A stretch of 64,000 bases of DNA from an uncultured Lachnospiraceae bacterium (GTDB taxonomy: Bacteria > Bacillota > Clostridia > Lachnospirales > Lachnospiraceae). The stretch is taken from assembly GCA_934309145.1 (NCBI GenBank), contig CAKRCW010000007.1:1-64000 (forward strand), written 5' to 3'. The notes beneath the pieces are model-generated. The model saw only the letters and a list, made by a program, of their open reading frames with translations, did no database searches and had not been told where the DNA came from. A program made the position numbers and the translations under genes. Positions 35,704 to 44,874 of the stretch are shown here, in pieces (positions within the stretch are counted from its first letter, which is position 1; each line of letters begins with the position of its first letter).

Positions 35704-37068
35704 ATGATTAGTATAAATGAAGTTATTGAAACCAATGAGATGATTCAGAAGATGAATCTTGATGTAAGAACTATCACAATGGGAATAAGCCTCCTTGATT
35801 GTGTAGGAAGTACAGTTTCTGAGACATGCGACAAAATATACAAGAAAATAACTGATTCTGCAAAGGATTTGGTATACACAGGCGAGGAAATTTCCAAGAA
35901 ATATGGTGTACCTATTGTAAATAAGCGTATATCAGTTACACCTATTGCTCTTGTTGGTGGTTCAGTATGTAAAACAATAGATGATTTTGTGGAGATTGCA
36001 AAGACCTTAGATCAGGCAGCAAACACATGTGGAGTTAATTTTATAGGTGGATATTCTGCCCTCGTATCAAAGGGTATGACAAAGGCTGACGAGCTTCTTA
36101 TCCGTTCTATACCTAAGGCTTTATCAGTTACAGGTAAGGTGTGCAGCTCTGTAAATACAGGCTCTACAAAGACTGGTATTAATATGGACGCAGTTAAATT
36201 GATAGGTGAGATTATTAAGGAAACAGCAGAATTAACTAAGGATGACAACTGTATGGGTTGTGCCAAGTTCGTTGTATTCTGCAATGCTCCTGATGACAAT
36301 CCATTTATGGCTGGTGCATTCCACGGAGTAACTGAGGCTGACAGAATAATAAATGTAGGTGTCAGTGGTCCAGGTGTTGTTAAGGCTGCGCTTGAGACAG
36401 TAAGGGGCGAGAATTTTGAGGTTCTCTGCGAGACAATAAAGAAAACAGCATTTAAGATTACAAGAGTTGGACAGCTTGTAGCAAAGGAAGCTTCCAAGAG
36501 ACTTGGAGTTCCTTTTGGTATTATAGATTTATCACTTGCACCAACTCCTGCTGTCGGAGACAGCGTAGGTGAGATTCTAGAGGAGATAGGTCTTGAATAT
36601 GCCGGTGCTCCGGGAACAACTGCGGCACTTGCAATGCTTAATGATCAGGTTAAGAAGGGTGGAGTTATGGCTTCATCATATGTAGGTGGTCTTTCAGGTG
36701 CATTTATTCCTGTCAGTGAGGATCAGAGAATGATAGATGCTGTATCAGCAGGAGCGCTTACACTTGAGAAGCTTGAGGCTATGACATGCGTATGTTCAGT
36801 AGGTCTTGATATGATTGCAATTCCTGGTGACACAAAGGCAACAACAATATCAGGTATTATAGCTGATGAGATGGCACTTGGTATGGTAAACCAGAAAACT
36901 ACTGCTGTCAGAGTAATTCCTGCTATTGGTAAGGATGTAGGAGATCAGGTTGAATTTGGAGGTCTGCTCGGATATGCACCAATCATGCCTGTAAATAAAT
37001 TCTCATGCGATAAATTTATCAACAGAGGCGGACGTATACCTGCTCCAATACATAGCTTCAAGAATTAA
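35704..37068 (+). CDS. UPF0210 family protein (PFL-like fold)
   Basis: Conserved 454-aa cytoplasmic protein of unknown function, structurally related to the pyruvate formate-lyase barrel but lacking, as far as I can see, a C-terminal glycyl-radical motif (RVSGY-like). Recognisable parts are FIGGYSALVSKGMTKAD (about 115), NTGSTKTGINMDAV (about 155), GCAKFVVFCNAPDDNPFMAG (about 185) and the glycine-rich GGRIPAPIHSFKN end. It is paired with the ACT protein upstream. The predicted function of the pair is open; amino acid sensing is only a guess. Confidence 0.88.
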   Translation: MISINEVIETNEMIQKMNLDVRTITMGISLLDCVGSTVSETCDKIYKKITDSAKDLVYTGEEISKKYGVPIVNKRISVTPIALVGGSVCKTIDDFVEIAKTLDQAANTCGVNFIGGYSALVSKGMTKADELLIRSIPKALSVTGKVCSSVNTGSTKTGINMDAVKLIGEIIKETAELTKDDNCMGCAKFVVFCNAPDDNPFMAGAFHGVTEADRIINVGVSGPGVVKAALETVRGENFEVLCETIKKTAFKITRVGQLVAKEASKRLGVPFGIIDLSLAPTPAVGDSVGEILEEIGLEYAGAPGTTAALAMLNDQVKKGGVMASSYVGGLSGAFIPVSEDQRMIDAVSAGALTLEKLEAMTCVCSVGLDMIAIPGDTKATTISGIIADEMALGMVNQKTTAVRVIPAIGKDVGDQVEFGGLLGYAPIMPVNKFSCDKFINRGGRIPAPIHSFKN

Positions 37069-37089
37069 TAGATAAGGAAATTAATTTAT

Positions 37090-38958
37090 ATGTCAAAGCT
37101 TGCACTGTCAGAGCGGGTTCTGATGAATATTGAAAAACCTGCAAGATATATAGGAAATGAAGTAAATATAGTTAAGAAGAATCTTAGTGACATAGACATC
37201 CGGATAGCCATGTGCTTTCCGGATGTTTATGAGATAGGAATGTCTTATCTTGGAATACAGATATTATATGATATGTTCAACAGAAGAGATGATATATACT
37301 GTGAGCGTGTATATAGTCCATGGCCTGATTTAGATAAGATTATGCGTGAGGAAAAGATTAAGCTTTTCACTCTTGAAACTCAGACTGCTGTCTGTGATAT
37401 GGACTGGCTTGCGATAACAATACAGTATGAGATGTGCTACACCAATATCCTTCAGGTTATTGATTTGGCGGGAATACCTCTCTTCGCAAAGGACAGGGTG
37501 AAGGGAGATACAATAGTTATCGGTGGCGGCCCATGTACTGTTAATCCTGAGCCTATAGCAGATTTCTTTGATATGTTCTATATCGGAGAGGGCGAAACCT
37601 CTTATGATGAATTGATGGATTTATATAAGGTGTATAACAGCACAGATATGAGCAGGGAAGAATTCTTACATCAGGCTTCAAAGATACCAGGAATATATGT
37701 ACCATCTCTTTATGAAGTAAGCTATAACGATGACGGAACAGTTAAGTCTATAACTCCTGTATATGATGATATACCTAAGAAAATTAAGAGACAGGTTGTA
37801 ACAGATTTTAATAATGTGTCATATCCTATGAAGCCTGTTGTCCCATATATAAGGGCTACTCAGGACAGAGTATGTCTTGAGATTATGCGTGGCTGTATAA
37901 GAGGATGTCGCTTCTGTCAGGCTGGTATGATTTACAGACCTACAAGACAGAAGGATGTAAATATGCTCAAAAAATATGCGAGAACAATGCTTGATAATAC
38001 CGGATATGAGGAGATATCTCTAAGCTCCTTAAGCTCAAGCGATTACGAGAGCTTAAATGAACTATTAGATTACCTTATAGAATTAAAGGACACAGACCAT
38101 GTCAATGTGTCTCTGCCGTCGTTAAGAATAGATGCATTTTCTCTTGATGTTATGAGCAAGGTTCAGGATATAAGAAAATCATCACTTACATTTGCATCTG
38201 AGGCTGGAACACAGCGATTGAGAGATGTAATTAACAAGGGAATAACAGAGGAGAATATAATTAAAGGAAGCCATGATGCATTTTTAGGTGGATGGGACAA
38301 GGTAAAGCTTTATTTTATGCTTGGACTTCCTACTGAGACAGACGAGGATTTACGTGGAATAGCAGAGCTTGCCGAACGTATTTCCGAGGAGTATTTTGAG
38401 ACAGTTCCTAAGGAAAAGAGAAACGGACGTGTTATGATTAATGCCTCTGCGTCATATTTTGTACCTAAGCCTTTTACGCCGTTCCAGTGGGCTCCTATGA
38501 TTTTGCCGGATGAATTTACAAGAAGAGCACACTATGTGAAAGATACATTTATGCAGCAGAAGAACAAGAAGAGTCTTAAGTTCTCCTACCATGATGCCGG
38601 AATATCTATATTGGAGGGCGTATTGGCAAGAGGTGACAGAAGGCTTTCTAAGACTATATATGATGTCTATATGCAGGGTGGCATATTTGATGCGTGGACA
38701 GAGTTCTTTTCTATGGAGAGATATGAAAACGCATTTAAGAACAATAATGTTGATATTGAATTTTATACAGCGAGAGAGCGCATGGCAGATGAGATATTCC
38801 CTTGGGAGCATATAGATGCAGGCGTATCAAAACGCTTTTTGTTAAAGGAATGGGAGAATGCCAAGGCAGGTGTTGTAACCCCTAATTGCAGAATGAAGTG
38901 TCAGGGCTGTGGCTCTGCTGTCTATGGGGGAGGTGTATGCTTTGAAGCTAAGAATTAA
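37090..38958 (+). CDS. Radical SAM protein with B12-binding domain (TIGR03960 type)
   Basis: The N-terminal cobalamin-binding-like domain (about 35-190) contains DVYEIGMSYLGIQI and VIGGGPCTVNPEP. The radical SAM core (about 250-480) has the cluster motif RGCIRGCRFCQAG (Cys-x3-Cys-x2-Cys). Conserved tail cysteines lie at the end (CRMKCQGCGSAVYGGGVC). At 622 aa it is the usual size. It is always followed by a DUF2344 gene in Clostridia, often as one fused protein elsewhere. The substrate is not established to my knowledge; the neighbouring RNase and ribosomal genes suggest an RNA or translation-related target. Confidence 0.88.
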   Translation: MSKLALSERVLMNIEKPARYIGNEVNIVKKNLSDIDIRIAMCFPDVYEIGMSYLGIQILYDMFNRRDDIYCERVYSPWPDLDKIMREEKIKLFTLETQTAVCDMDWLAITIQYEMCYTNILQVIDLAGIPLFAKDRVKGDTIVIGGGPCTVNPEPIADFFDMFYIGEGETSYDELMDLYKVYNSTDMSREEFLHQASKIPGIYVPSLYEVSYNDDGTVKSITPVYDDIPKKIKRQVVTDFNNVSYPMKPVVPYIRATQDRVCLEIMRGCIRGCRFCQAGMIYRPTRQKDVNMLKKYARTMLDNTGYEEISLSSLSSSDYESLNELLDYLIELKDTDHVNVSLPSLRIDAFSLDVMSKVQDIRKSSLTFASEAGTQRLRDVINKGITEENIIKGSHDAFLGGWDKVKLYFMLGLPTETDEDLRGIAELAERISEEYFETVPKEKRNGRVMINASASYFVPKPFTPFQWAPMILPDEFTRRAHYVKDTFMQQKNKKSLKFSYHDAGISILEGVLARGDRRLSKTIYDVYMQGGIFDAWTEFFSMERYENAFKNNNVDIEFYTARERMADEIFPWEHIDAGVSKRFLLKEWENAKAGVVTPNCRMKCQGCGSAVYGGGVCFEAKN

Positions 38959-39637
38959 ATATACAAAGACAGGTGTATTAAGATTCATAGGTCACCTTGA
39001 TGTGATGCGATTTTTCCAGAAGGCGATAAGACGTGCAAAGCTTTCTGTGGCATACACCAAGGGCTTTTCACCACATCAGATTATATCCTTTGCTGCACCT
39101 ATGCCACTTGGCATGACCTCTGAGGGTGAGTATTTTGACGGAGAGTTTGACCTTGTAACCTCTACAGAGGATATGATGAAACGTCTGAATGAGACGATGC
39201 CGGAGGAGATACAGGTATTAGATATAGTTGAGCTTCCAGACGATGCCAAGCCTTCAATGGCTATAGTTACGGCATCAGATTATTATATATATTTGAATGA
39301 TGAGGCTGTGAGTGATGTATTTAAGGAACTTACACCGAAGCTTTCGGATTTTTATGATGAAAATCAGATAGAAATTCTTAAAAAAACAAAATCAAAAGAG
39401 GTTATGACGGATATTAAACCACTTATATATGATATTAAGCCGTATAAGGATGGTATATATATGCTTCTTGCCTCTGGAAGCCGTGATAATCTTAAGCCGG
39501 AGCTTGTAATTCTTGCATTGTGTGAGTATGCCGGCATTTCATATAACCGTTATGATTATATGATACACAGATTGGAGACGTATATGGGTGATAAGGATAA
39601 TTTGTTACCTTTATCTGCGGCAGGAAAGAGATTTTAA
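38942..39637 (+). CDS. Radical SAM-associated DUF2344 protein (TIGR03936 type)
   Basis: Partner of the preceding radical SAM enzyme. The family start is (M)KLRIKYTKTGVLRFIGHLD, which places the start at TTG 38942, served by GGGGGAGGTG at 38926-38935. It overlaps the upstream gene by 17 bases, which fits translational coupling. Other in-frame starts at 38909 and 38924 lie before the ribosome site. The 231-aa protein has the conserved GFSPHQIISFAAPMPLGMTSEGE stretch in its first third (written here only in part: FSPHQ, PLGMTSEGE). RNase G overlaps its stop codon by one base. Confidence 0.88.
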   Translation: MKLRIKYTKTGVLRFIGHLDVMRFFQKAIRRAKLSVAYTKGFSPHQIISFAAPMPLGMTSEGEYFDGEFDLVTSTEDMMKRLNETMPEEIQVLDIVELPDDAKPSMAIVTASDYYIYLNDEAVSDVFKELTPKLSDFYDENQIEILKKTKSKEVMTDIKPLIYDIKPYKDGIYMLLASGSRDNLKPELVILALCEYAGISYNRYDYMIHRLETYMGDKDNLLPLSAAGKRF

Positions 39638-40791
39638 TGAGACAATTTGTTATTACAAAAATTAATAAAATATATATGGGATTTCTTTTCATTAATGGTA
39701 ATGTAGATGAAATCCGGACATATGAGGATGATTCTCTTATTGGAAACATATACGTAGGCCGTGTATCTAACATTGTTCCCAATATTAATGCTGCATTTGT
39801 AGATATTAAGAAGAATGAAAGCTGTTATCTGTCGTTGGAGGATTATAAGGGCGAAAAGAAGCTTAAGGTCGGTGATTTGATAACTGTACAGGTTACAAAG
39901 GATAAGATTAAGACCAAGCAGGCTACAGTTACTACGGATATATCTGTTGCAGGAGATTATGTTCTTGTCAAAAAGGATTACCTTGCAGGTGTGTCCGGCA
40001 AGATAAAGGATAAGGAACGTAGAGGTATATTAAAGGATAACCTTAGGGCTTCACTTGAGGAATTTGACTTGTCTAAAACCTGCGGTGATACACAGTATGG
40101 TGGAATTGTAAGAACCAATGCCGAAAATGCTCCTGATGATATTATCAAACAGGAAACAATAAAAAAGTTATGTGAACTAGATGATGTTTTGCATAAGGCG
40201 AAGTTTGCAACAGCTTATTCATGTGTATATCAAAATCAGTCCGGTTATGTGAGTGATATTGGAGAATTTAACAAGCTTGACGTGGAGGTTATAACTGACA
40301 GCGAGGAGCTTGCTTCTCTATGCAAGACGAACAATCAGCCGGTTAGCCTTTATGAGGATATAGATTTTCCTTTATCTGCAAGATATAATCTTAACAGAAT
40401 TGTAGAAAAAGCAACAGCAAAGAGGGTTTATCTAAGGTCAGGTGCGTACCTTGTTATTGAACCTACAGAGGCACTTACTGTAATAGATGTAAACAGCGGC
40501 AAGGCTATAAAGGGTAAGGATGCAGCCGAGATTCAGTATAAGCTTAACAGGGAGGCTGCACTTGAGGTTGCAAGGCAGTTAAGGCTGAGAAATCTTTCCG
40601 GAATTATAATTGTTGACTTTATAAGCATGAAGTCGGAAGAGATGAATAAAAGGCTTATGGATGAGCTTAATGGATTTGTGGTAACTGACAGGGTGGCAAC
40701 TAAGGTTGTGGATATGACGAGACTTGGTCTTGTTGAGATTACAAGGAAAAAGGTAAGAAAGCCTTTGCATGAAATCATAAATGGTTCATAA
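39637..40791 (+). CDS. rng: Ribonuclease E/G family protein, short form without zinc-link
   Basis: Single-strand-specific endoribonuclease for rRNA maturation and mRNA decay. An S1-like domain (about 28-115) is followed by the DNase I-like catalytic region with TVIDVNSGKA (about 285) and IIIVDFISM (about 328), carrying the metal aspartates. The 384-aa protein stops shortly after TRKKVRKPLHEII. The CPxC zinc-link and small domain used for tetramer formation in E. coli RNase E/G are therefore absent. ATG 39637 overlaps the previous stop codon. Confidence 0.88.
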   Translation: MRQFVITKINKIYMGFLFINGNVDEIRTYEDDSLIGNIYVGRVSNIVPNINAAFVDIKKNESCYLSLEDYKGEKKLKVGDLITVQVTKDKIKTKQATVTTDISVAGDYVLVKKDYLAGVSGKIKDKERRGILKDNLRASLEEFDLSKTCGDTQYGGIVRTNAENAPDDIIKQETIKKLCELDDVLHKAKFATAYSCVYQNQSGYVSDIGEFNKLDVEVITDSEELASLCKTNNQPVSLYEDIDFPLSARYNLNRIVEKATAKRVYLRSGAYLVIEPTEALTVIDVNSGKAIKGKDAAEIQYKLNREAALEVARQLRLRNLSGIIIVDFISMKSEEMNKRLMDELNGFVVTDRVATKVVDMTRLGLVEITRKKVRKPLHEIINGS

Positions 40792-40816
40792 TATAGTAAA
40801 ATATTGAAAATTTTGG

Positions 40817-40845
40817 TTGACATAGTATGTATTTTCTGATATTTT
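40817..40845 (+). promoter_or_regulatory. Extended -10 promoter before rplU
   Basis: TTGACA (40817-40822), 17 bases, TATTTT (40840-40845), with an upstream TG at 40837-40838. Confidence 0.75.
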
Positions 40846-40851
40846 ATATGA

Positions 40852-40931
40852 GTATGCCGCACAGTGTGGTTTAAGACTGTATTTATACAGCACCGAAGCT
40901 GGCGAGTAATGATAATAGGAGGTAACCTTAT
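40852..40931 (+). ncRNA. Structured rplU leader (probable L21 leader)
   Basis: About 80 nt between the promoter and rplU. CCGCA/TGTGG (40857-40869) forms a small stem, and CTGTA-TTTA-TACAG (40877-40890) a second. CAGC (40888-40891) can pair instead with GCTG (40898-40901). The conserved-looking CACCGAAGCTGGCGAG (40891-40906) and AGGAGG (40917-40922) follow. Position and organisation fit the L21 leader family, which is thought to let L21 control its own operon. I matched it from memory only. Confidence 0.55.
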
Positions 40932-41237
40932 ATGTACGCTATTATAGCAACAGGCGGAAAGCAGTACAAGGTAGCTGAAGGAGATATCATTAAGGTTGAG
41001 AAGCTTAATGCAGAGGAAGGTGCAGAGGTTTCTTTTGATGTTGTAGCTGTAAACACTGACAAAGATATGCTTTGTGGTGATTCATGTGCAAAATCTTCAG
41101 TAAAAGCAACTGTTCTTGGTGAAGGTAAGGGCAAGAAGGTTGTTGTATACAAGTACAAGAGAAAGACCGGCTATCATAAGAAGCAGGGTCACAGACAGCC
41201 TTTTACAAAAGTTAAGATTGAAGCTATTAACGCTTAA
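40932..41237 (+). CDS. rplU: 50S ribosomal protein L21
   Basis: Large-subunit protein contacting 23S rRNA. The 101-aa sequence starts MYAIIATGGKQYKVAEGDII and has the C-terminal basic KRKTGYHKKQGHRQPFTKVK signature. AGGAGG is at 40917-40922. It heads the rplU-prp-rpmA cluster; a terminator follows rpmA. Confidence 0.97.
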   Translation: MYAIIATGGKQYKVAEGDIIKVEKLNAEEGAEVSFDVVAVNTDKDMLCGDSCAKSSVKATVLGEGKGKKVVVYKYKRKTGYHKKQGHRQPFTKVKIEAINA

Positions 41238-41245
41238 TTTTTATT

Positions 41246-41590
41246 ATGATTAAGGCAGTGCTTTATGTAAACTCTGATAATAATATTGTCGGATTTCAGG
41301 TTGGCGGGCATGCAGGCTATGAGAATATCGGTAAGGATATTGTCTGTGCGGCTGTATCTGTTTTGACAATTAATACAGTCAATGCCATAGAGAAATTCAC
41401 TGATTGCAGATTCAAATGCGAGCAGGACAAGTCAGGGCTTATAAGATTTAAGTTGTTACCGGATTCAGAGTTTTCATCTGAACAAGGAAAACAAGGACAA
41501 ATTTTACTGCATACTTTAGAGCTTGGTTTAATTAACATAAGCAAGGAGTATGGTGACAGGTATGTACAAGTACACTACAAGGAGGTGTAA
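41246..41590 (+). CDS. prp: Ribosomal-processing cysteine protease Prp
   Basis: Removes the N-terminal extension of L27 in Firmicutes and relatives. The 114-aa protein has the catalytic His in GGHAGYENIG (about 22-31) and the catalytic Cys in KDIVCAAVSVL (about 33-43). ATG 41246 has no clear ribosome site; it lies 8 bases after the rplU stop and is probably translated by coupling. Its substrate L27 is encoded immediately downstream and carries the matching cleavage sequence. Confidence 0.95.
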   Translation: MIKAVLYVNSDNNIVGFQVGGHAGYENIGKDIVCAAVSVLTINTVNAIEKFTDCRFKCEQDKSGLIRFKLLPDSEFSSEQGKQGQILLHTLELGLINISKEYGDRYVQVHYKEV

Positions 41591-41595
41591 GGACT

Positions 41596-41886
41596 ATGTT
41601 GAGATTAGATTTACAGTTCTTTGCTCACAAGAAGGGTGTTGGTTCTACTAAGAATGGTAGAGATTCCGAGGCTAAGAGACTTGGAGCTAAGAGAGCAGAC
41701 GGTCAGTTTGTTAAGGCTGGAAATATATTATACAGACAGCGTGGAACCAAGATTCATCCTGGTATAAACGTTGGTATCGGTGGAGATGATACACTTTTCG
41801 CACTTGTTGATGGTGTTGTCAGATTCGAGAGAAAGGGTAGAGACAAGAAGCAGGTTTCTATCTATCCAGTTTCTTCTGCTGAATAA
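41596..41886 (+). CDS. rpmA: 50S ribosomal protein L27 with cleavable N-terminal extension
   Basis: Large-subunit protein near the peptidyl transferase centre. The 96-aa product begins MLRLDLQFFAHKKG: the LQFFA sequence is the Prp cleavage site, leaving a mature protein that starts HKKG. The start is therefore a true extension and not a misplaced start codon. AAGGAGGTG at 41579-41587 serves ATG 41596. Confidence 0.96.
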   Translation: MLRLDLQFFAHKKGVGSTKNGRDSEAKRLGAKRADGQFVKAGNILYRQRGTKIHPGINVGIGGDDTLFALVDGVVRFERKGRDKKQVSIYPVSSAE

Positions 41887-41903
41887 TATAGCATAAAACA
41901 AAT

Positions 41904-41937
41904 AGGCTGTTGTATTATATGTACAACAGCCTTTTTT
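41904..41937 (+). terminator. Rho-independent terminator after rpmA
   Basis: AGGCTGTTGTA (41904-41914) pairs perfectly with TACAACAGCCT (41922-41932), with a 7-base loop and six T residues. Confidence 0.95.
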
Positions 41938-41995
41938 GTAAATATTTATTTAATAACGGAATTTTTTGTTGTTTATTGTATATTGGAGGTACGAT

Positions 41996-43288
41996 ATGTT
42001 TGCTGACAGAGCTAAAATATATATACGTTCAGGTAAGGGTGGAGATGGACATGTTTCGTTCAGACGAGAGTTATATGTTCCAGATGGAGGCCCGGATGGC
42101 GGTGATGGTGGAAAAGGCGGAGATGTAATCTTTGTGGTTGATCCCGGACTTAATACACTTACAGATTTCAGACATATAAGAAAATATAAGGCTGAAGATG
42201 GTGAAGAGGGTGGCAAGCGTAACTGTCATGGAGCTAATGGTAAGGATGTCGTACTTAAAGTTCCTGCAGGAACTGTAATTAAGGACTTTGAGACAGGCAA
42301 GGTAATTCTTGATATGTCCAATAAGACTGAGCCAGTCACCCTGCTTAAGGGTGGAAGAGGCGGAAAAGGAAACCGCCAGTATGTCACATCGGTTATGCAG
42401 GCACCTAAGTATGCACAGCCGGGACAGCCTGCAAAGGAGCTGTGGGTGACACTCGAATTAAAGATGATTGCTGACGTGGGTCTTGTAGGCTTTCCTAATG
42501 TAGGTAAATCAACATTTTTGTCAAGAGTAACTAATGCTAAGCCTAAGATAGCAAATTACCATTTCACAACACTTAATCCTAATCTTGGAGTTGTTGATTT
42601 GGGTGATAAAAACGGATTTGTCATAGCTGACATTCCTGGTATTATAGAGGGAGCCTCAGAAGGTGTAGGACTTGGAATTGAATTTTTGCGCCATATTGAG
42701 AGAACAAAAGTGCTTATTCATATGGTTGATGCAGCATCTACAGAGGGAAGAGATCCTATAGTTGACATAGAGGCTATAAATAAGGAATTATTATCTTATA
42801 ATAAGGAGCTCGCTAACAGACCGCAGGTTATAGCGGCTAATAAGTGTGATGCACTCTACGGAGATGATTATGAGACTGTTATAACTATGCTAAGGGAGGA
42901 ATATGAACCAAAGGGTATAAAGGTATTTCCTATATCAGCGGTATCAGGCAAGGGCGTAAATGAATTGCTCTGGTATGTTAATTCACTCGTCAAGGAGGCA
43001 CCTGACGAGGTTATAGAATTTGAGCCTGAATTTGATGTGGAGTTCATGGATGATCCAGAGCTTCCATTTGATGTATCGAAATCTACAGAGGCTGAGCATT
43101 TATATATTGTCGAGGGACCAAGAATTGAGAGAATGCTTGGATACACGAATCTTGAGTCTGAGAAGGGCTTCGCATTCTTCCAGAGATTCTTAAAGGAGAA
43201 TGGAATACTCGATAGATTAGAGGAATTAGGAATAGAAGAGGGCGATACAGTTCGTTTGTACGGACTTGAGTTCGATTATTATAAATAA
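41996..43288 (+). CDS. obgE: Obg family GTPase (ribosome assembly)
   Basis: Essential GTPase of 50S assembly and stress control. The glycine-rich Obg fold (about 1-157; MFADRAKIYIRSGKGGDG) is followed by the G domain (about 158-335; GFPNVGKST, DIPGIIEGASEG, NKCD) and the OCT domain (about 350-425). The 430-aa start at ATG 41996 has TTGGAGGTA just upstream. It begins a run of ribosome and NAD genes that is well conserved in Clostridia. Confidence 0.96.
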   Translation: MFADRAKIYIRSGKGGDGHVSFRRELYVPDGGPDGGDGGKGGDVIFVVDPGLNTLTDFRHIRKYKAEDGEEGGKRNCHGANGKDVVLKVPAGTVIKDFETGKVILDMSNKTEPVTLLKGGRGGKGNRQYVTSVMQAPKYAQPGQPAKELWVTLELKMIADVGLVGFPNVGKSTFLSRVTNAKPKIANYHFTTLNPNLGVVDLGDKNGFVIADIPGIIEGASEGVGLGIEFLRHIERTKVLIHMVDAASTEGRDPIVDIEAINKELLSYNKELANRPQVIAANKCDALYGDDYETVITMLREEYEPKGIKVFPISAVSGKGVNELLWYVNSLVKEAPDEVIEFEPEFDVEFMDDPELPFDVSKSTEAEHLYIVEGPRIERMLGYTNLESEKGFAFFQRFLKENGILDRLEELGIEEGDTVRLYGLEFDYYK

Positions 43289-43330
43289 GCATTGTATATA
43301 ATAGATATATAATTTAAGAAGGAGTACAAG

Positions 43331-43618
43331 ATGACAAGTAAGCAGAGAGCATACTTAAAGAGCCTTGCAATGAATATGGATCCGATAATAAATGTCGGTA
43401 AATCAAGCTTAACCCCTGAGGTTACTGAGGCAGTTGCGGAGGCATTAAATAAGCGTGAATTGGTTAAGATAGGTGTATTGAAGAATTGTATAGATAATCC
43501 AAGAGAAATTGCAAATGCAATAGCTGAGAGAACTAAGAGTGAGGTCGTTCAGGTTATAGGCAAGAAGATTGTTTTGTACAAGAAGCCTAAGAAAGATGCA
43601 AAGATAATTCTTCCATAA
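43331..43618 (+). CDS. yhbY: YhbY/CRM-domain RNA-binding protein
   Basis: Small (95-aa) RNA-binding protein associated with pre-50S ribosomes. It opens MTSKQRAYLKSLAMNMDPII and contains the CRM core VGKSSLTPEVTEAVAEAL, ending in IGKKIVLYKKPKK. AAGGAG is at 43319-43324. Obg is upstream and nadD downstream. Confidence 0.93.
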   Translation: MTSKQRAYLKSLAMNMDPIINVGKSSLTPEVTEAVAEALNKRELVKIGVLKNCIDNPREIANAIAERTKSEVVQVIGKKIVLYKKPKKDAKIILP

Positions 43619-43643
43619 AGCTTATGTATGACGGAGGTATACC

Positions 43644-44258
43644 GTGGATATAGACGTTTTGCATATGAACTGCATAGCAATTATGGGTGGAACATTCAAC
43701 CCGGTTCACATAGGACATGTCAGGATGGCAGAAGAAGTGCTTTTTTTGATACATGATATAGACAAGCTTGTTTTTATGCCAAACAATCTTCCGGCGTATA
43801 AGGACAAACAAGAGCTGATAGATGCAGAACACAGAATTAATATGCTTAAGCTCGCATTAGCACATTATCCTGATATGAGCGTATCAACGCTTGAGATTGA
43901 CAGGGGTGGTGTGACCTATACAGCAGATACATTAGATGAATTGTTAAGGATAAATCCACATCTGAAAATATACTTTATAATGGGAATGGATTCCTTAAAG
44001 TCACTTCATCTATGGCACAGGTACAAAGATGTGGTAGATAAATGCCATCTGCTCGTATTTGACAGGGGTACTGACAAGCATAATGATATAGACTCTTATA
44101 TATATGAGAATGCAAAAATAGAATATATTCATAATGACAAGATGGATGTTTCGTCATCAGAAATACGTGAGCTTATATCTAATGGTAATATACCATATAA
44201 GATGTTGCCTGATGGCGTATCGGATTATATAATAGAACATGGACTATATGTTAATTAA
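43644..44258 (+). CDS. nadD: Nicotinate-nucleotide adenylyltransferase
   Basis: Adenylates nicotinate mononucleotide in NAD synthesis. It has the nucleotidyltransferase motif MGGTFNPVHIGH (about 14-25) and the C-terminal VSSSEIREL (about 172). The start is GTG 43644, with GGAGG at 43632-43636, which gives a 204-aa protein with about 10 residues before the fold. yqeK follows after 24 bases. Confidence 0.95.
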   Translation: MDIDVLHMNCIAIMGGTFNPVHIGHVRMAEEVLFLIHDIDKLVFMPNNLPAYKDKQELIDAEHRINMLKLALAHYPDMSVSTLEIDRGGVTYTADTLDELLRINPHLKIYFIMGMDSLKSLHLWHRYKDVVDKCHLLVFDRGTDKHNDIDSYIYENAKIEYIHNDKMDVSSSEIRELISNGNIPYKMLPDGVSDYIIEHGLYVN

Positions 44259-44282
44259 GATTCTGATATATGGAGAGGTAAT

Positions 44283-44849
44283 ATGAACCGAGATAAAATT
44301 ATTAGTTTGCTAAAGGGAAAGATAAGTGATAAGAGATTTGAACATTCTCTTGGAGTTGAGTATACAGCTGCGTGTATGGCGATGGTATATGGAGTTGATA
44401 TTGAGGAAGCAAGAACAGCAGGTCTGCTTCACGACTGTGCAAAGGGGATTCCGACTAAGGATAAGCTTGTAAAGGCAAGGAAACATGGACTTCCGGTTAA
44501 TAAGTATGAGGAAAAGAATCCTGATATGCTTCATGCTAAGCTTGGTGCTTATTATGCCAGATACAGATATGATGTTCAGAACCAGGATGTACTTAATGCA
44601 ATTTGTTACCATACAACCGGAAGACCGGAGATGTCGGTATTAGAGAAGATTATATTTGTTGCAGATTATATAGAGCCTAACAGAAAAACAATCCGTGATA
44701 TGGATGAAATCAGAAAAGAGGCATTTGAAGATTTAGACAAATGTGTAATCCATATATTGAAGAATACTATAGAATATCTAAGTGATACAGTTTCAGATAT
44801 AGATTATATGACTGTGAACACATATAATTACTATGTGAAAAATAATTGA
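44283..44849 (+). CDS. yqeK: HD-domain phosphohydrolase YqeK
   Basis: Member of the YqeK family, known to cleave diadenosine tetraphosphate symmetrically. HD residues lie in RFEHSLGVEYTA (about 19) and AGLLHDCAKGI (about 44-54), followed by HAKLGAYYAR and CYHTTGRPEMS (about 107). The 188-aa length is normal. nadD-yqeK-rsfS is a conserved order in Firmicutes. Confidence 0.93.
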   Translation: MNRDKIISLLKGKISDKRFEHSLGVEYTAACMAMVYGVDIEEARTAGLLHDCAKGIPTKDKLVKARKHGLPVNKYEEKNPDMLHAKLGAYYARYRYDVQNQDVLNAICYHTTGRPEMSVLEKIIFVADYIEPNRKTIRDMDEIRKEAFEDLDKCVIHILKNTIEYLSDTVSDIDYMTVNTYNYYVKNN

Positions 44850-44874
44850 TACGGATATAGATATGGAGGATTAT

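Noticed and set aside
41596..41640. Wrong start codon for L27
   Set aside because: The extra residues are the known Firmicutes extension with the Prp site, and the ribosome site fits ATG 41596.
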